A program made the position numbers and the translations under genes. The notes below the pieces were generated by a model, which did not search any database, was not told the DNA's origin, and worked only from the letters and a program-made list of their open reading frames with translations. 64,000 bases of DNA, taken from Paratinospora sagittata. Lineage: Eukaryota > Streptophyta > Magnoliopsida > Ranunculales > Menispermaceae. Location of the stretch: contig CM069590.1 of the NCBI GenBank assembly GCA_035771175.1, positions 56,524,477 to 56,588,476 on the forward strand, given 5' to 3'. The number at the start of each line of letters is the position of its first letter. Position 1 is the stretch's first letter. Of the stretch, positions 61,631 to 64,000 are shown one piece after another.

Positions 61631-61820
61631 CTTCTCGAGTTGATGATGAGTTTGATCGTAATCCTGATCTTGATCTGACGACTGCAAATGGCTCTGCGAC
61701 TCTAACTCCACCGACGAAGGTGTCCTGTACCGGATCTGTCCGTTTCCCGGCGGCGCCTTCAAGGATTGCGTTGATTCCTGTAGAGGCTCCAGCTCTCCTC
61801 TCTTTCTCTAACTAAAACAA

Positions 61821-61833
61821 CAGAGAGAGAGAG

Positions 61834-61868
<35 letters not shown>
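61821..61868. promoter_or_regulatory. (GA)n tract in the apyrase leader
   Basis: About 24 GA units with one GC interruption, 190 bp upstream of the apyrase ATG, so (CT)n in the transcript leader. GA tracts are the binding site of BBR/BPC factors, one of which is encoded 14 kb away. Confidence 0.75.
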
Positions 61869-61872
<4 letters not shown>

Positions 61873-62255
61873 GATACGATATCGAAGATAATCCGATCTG
61901 AGAATCTGTGAGATGCACTGAATTTTGCAACGAGTTGAGATTAGTTGAATCGGAGAACGATCATCTAGAACAATCAGCACTCCTCTCTACTATTCAGCGG
62001 TGGTAATGCTAGGCGATTCAGGAGCGTCAATTGGAGGAGTGTGGCGTTGTAATTGAAGAATCGATTTCACGAGATTTACAGTTGTAAGAAAATTGATCTA
62101 AAAAATAAAGCAAGAAAGTTGCGTAGGAGAACGAGATGTGTGAAAAAGTAAGGCAACTTAGAGATGCAGAGGAAGAGAAAATGGATGCGTTGGAACCAAA
62201 CTAACGAACTGAAATCGCTTGAGCAGTTCGAGAAGAAGACGACGGAGGAGACGCG

Positions 62256-62262
62256 TTTTATA
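62256..62262 (-). promoter_or_regulatory. Candidate TATA box of the apyrase gene
   Basis: TATAAAA on the minus strand in the context TTGTATAAAACGCG. It gives a leader of about 600 nt before the ATG, possibly containing an intron. Confidence 0.5.
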
Positions 62263-64000
62263 CAATTTTCCGCCTCTTTGGGTTAGCACCCTGAATAACG
62301 GGCCATGTTAGACCCGCCTTCCTCCATTTAAAACAAATTTCGAGTCACCTCCTTTAATCCTTGACTGCTCCCGAAATCTTGACTTTGATTTTTTTTTTTA
62401 GGAAACAGAGGCCCATAAGCCCGTAAAATACAAAACTAATAATTATGATTGCTCTATTTATTATGTTAATAATGGAAAATGACCTTCCTCACTTGTGAAA
62501 GGGATGAGGTACGAGCCACTTGAGTGAACACTAGTTAGGATGATGGTTGTTTTGAATCTTTTTGTCATGATATAATTTGTAATACCTTTGAATCATTTAT
62601 AAAGATCCAATCCGACAATCTACTGTGATTATTTTATAATTTTCACATCACTTTTTTTTTTTTCATAACGTATCGTGTAATACCTTTTAATCTATTGGGA
62701 TCTCATACCTCTCCTCTTTTTTATATCACAAATATAAAAGGTTTGGAAAAAATAATATACTTAAATTAAAAAAAATTGTCGTATTAACATGGACGATGAA
62801 ATAATCGTTTTCATCACATGTATAATGCAATAATAGACAAAACAAGTCATATTCATCTAAGAATCAATGAAATAGATATGGGCTCAATCATTATCATACT
62901 TTTTTTATGCTTAATTTGATAATTTCTAAATGTACTCATAAAAATTATTCTATCTATTCATATATTTTATAAATTTTCAATAATAATATATAACAAATAG
63001 GTATAAAAAGTATTTTTATTGGGTATATATAGAATTACCTCTTAATTTAATATCATGTATTATTTTTTTGGTAACGTAAGATATTCAGGCTTGCTTACGT
63101 ACATTAATTAATCTAAAAAACAAACTTCACTAAGGGGAGATAGTGACATTTTCTCTCCGGTGCCCCCACACCTAGTTCACTACGCAATCATTTCTTTTTA
63201 AAAAAAGACAACATCTATCTTATCTGGAAATGAGACTCGGACCAATGTCCTTATTGATCACAAATATAGACTTTAACCGCTTCGATGTCTAGTTTCAGTG
63301 GTAATTTAAAATTGCATTTGATAACTTTAATAAATTTCTAATATTTGTTAAATCTAAAATAATGTGATTCATATTAAAATAATTGAGTTTAATATCGTTA
63401 GATCAGTTGGGTTTGGGTCCAAACCCTATTTGAGCTGAGTTAACTAAAATGAAATACAATGCAGTCTAAAGGTTATATATCATTTACTCGATTCAGGGGG
63501 CAATGCTTAATTATGATGTGTTTCGAATGAAGTTTTGGTGAATTAGGCCATTCAACCGTTATTCCTTTGTGATAAAATAGCTAAACTAACCATCCAACGT
63601 ACTTTATGTGTTGTCTCAATCATCTCAACAATTTTGCATAATTGAAGGTTTGTGTTCCATATGTTTTTACGAGTAAAAATAATATTTATTTAAATTTTAA
63701 ATCGTAAATTAACGTGTCATTATATCCCATTCTCATCGCTAATGATATGGGTGTCAGTATCATTCCTTCGATGTCTTGTCACTAACTTATTCAGCTTCAG
63801 AGCTTCTAGCTTAATCAATGAGTCTACTATATTAACTTATAAAACCAGGCCGAGCTGATACATTCTGTTCAGGTTGCAAGTTTAAATTTTAAAAATCTTA
63901 CTAAATTGAACAAGATCAAAACCAGAATTTACATTATTCTTATTACATAATTACAAATATAACTTTGTTTCTAAAATTACAATTTTTTGTAACTATATAT
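62263..64000. other. Upstream of apyrase to window end
   Basis: Apart from about 130 bp of promoter-like sequence, AT-rich noncoding DNA. No open frame or known repeat recognised. Confidence 0.6.

Noticed and set aside
61759..61980. 73-codon minus-strand stretch with a Ser-Leu repeat upstream of apyrase
   Set aside because: The repeat is only the translated GA tract, and the stretch has no ATG.
1..64000. tRNA genes, CRISPR arrays, prophage
   Set aside because: None seen; CRISPR and prophage are not expected in plant nuclear DNA, and no tRNA cloverleaf was recognised by eye.

Overview
This is nuclear DNA of a flowering plant, most likely a eudicot. The sequence is AT-rich, the genes have many GT-AG introns, and it carries plant-only families (a BBR/BPC GAGA-binding factor, a plant mobile domain protein, an IBH1-like bHLH) and plant-type transposons. 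I cannot name the species. A run of exactly 100 N (17107-17206) marks a scaffold gap of unknown true size.

Host genes: (1) the 3' part of a tRNA-dihydrouridine synthase of the DUS3 type (+, 17-2007); (2) an RCC1-repeat protein of the RCC2 type (+, exons 4552-14943), whose first ten exons join in frame but whose C-terminal exons are absent before the gap; (3) a two-helix membrane protein of unknown function with a reading-frame break (-, 37653-38520); (4) a complete BBR/BPC factor of the BPC6 type (-, 46163-47354), with a probable far-upstream 5' UTR exon and TATA box near 52.35 kb; (5) a complete nine-exon apyrase (-, 54890-61630), with all five apyrase conserved regions, a GA-repeat leader and a TATA box at 62256.

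Mobile DNA fills most of the rest. A decayed L1-type LINE (about 6985-12530, -) lies inside intron 4 of the RCC2-type gene. A Helitron core (18685-25550, -) carries an unbroken 1483-codon Rep-helicase gene followed 86 bp later by a nine-exon RPA-like gene. A Mutator-like element (about 39062-45268) has terminal inverted repeats rich in GTCCGACC, a decayed transposase followed by an OTU protease domain on +, and a plant mobile domain gene on -. RTE-type LINE scraps sit in an apyrase intron.

The most unusual stretch is 29884-30684. Pieces that look like three unrelated short plant genes (serine-rich protein, a YDPxSYxLNFD-motif protein, an IBH1-like bHLH) lie end to end on one strand with frame breaks between them, as expected of transposon gene capture. 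Some 500 bp further on is an exact-looking 2 x 100 bp tandem repeat holding eight AAATTAGGCAG-type motifs. A CACGTG-rich stretch (33.8-35.1 kb) has no recognisable gene attached. Exon limits were set by hand from splice sites, reading phase and family resemblance remembered from general knowledge; no database search was run.
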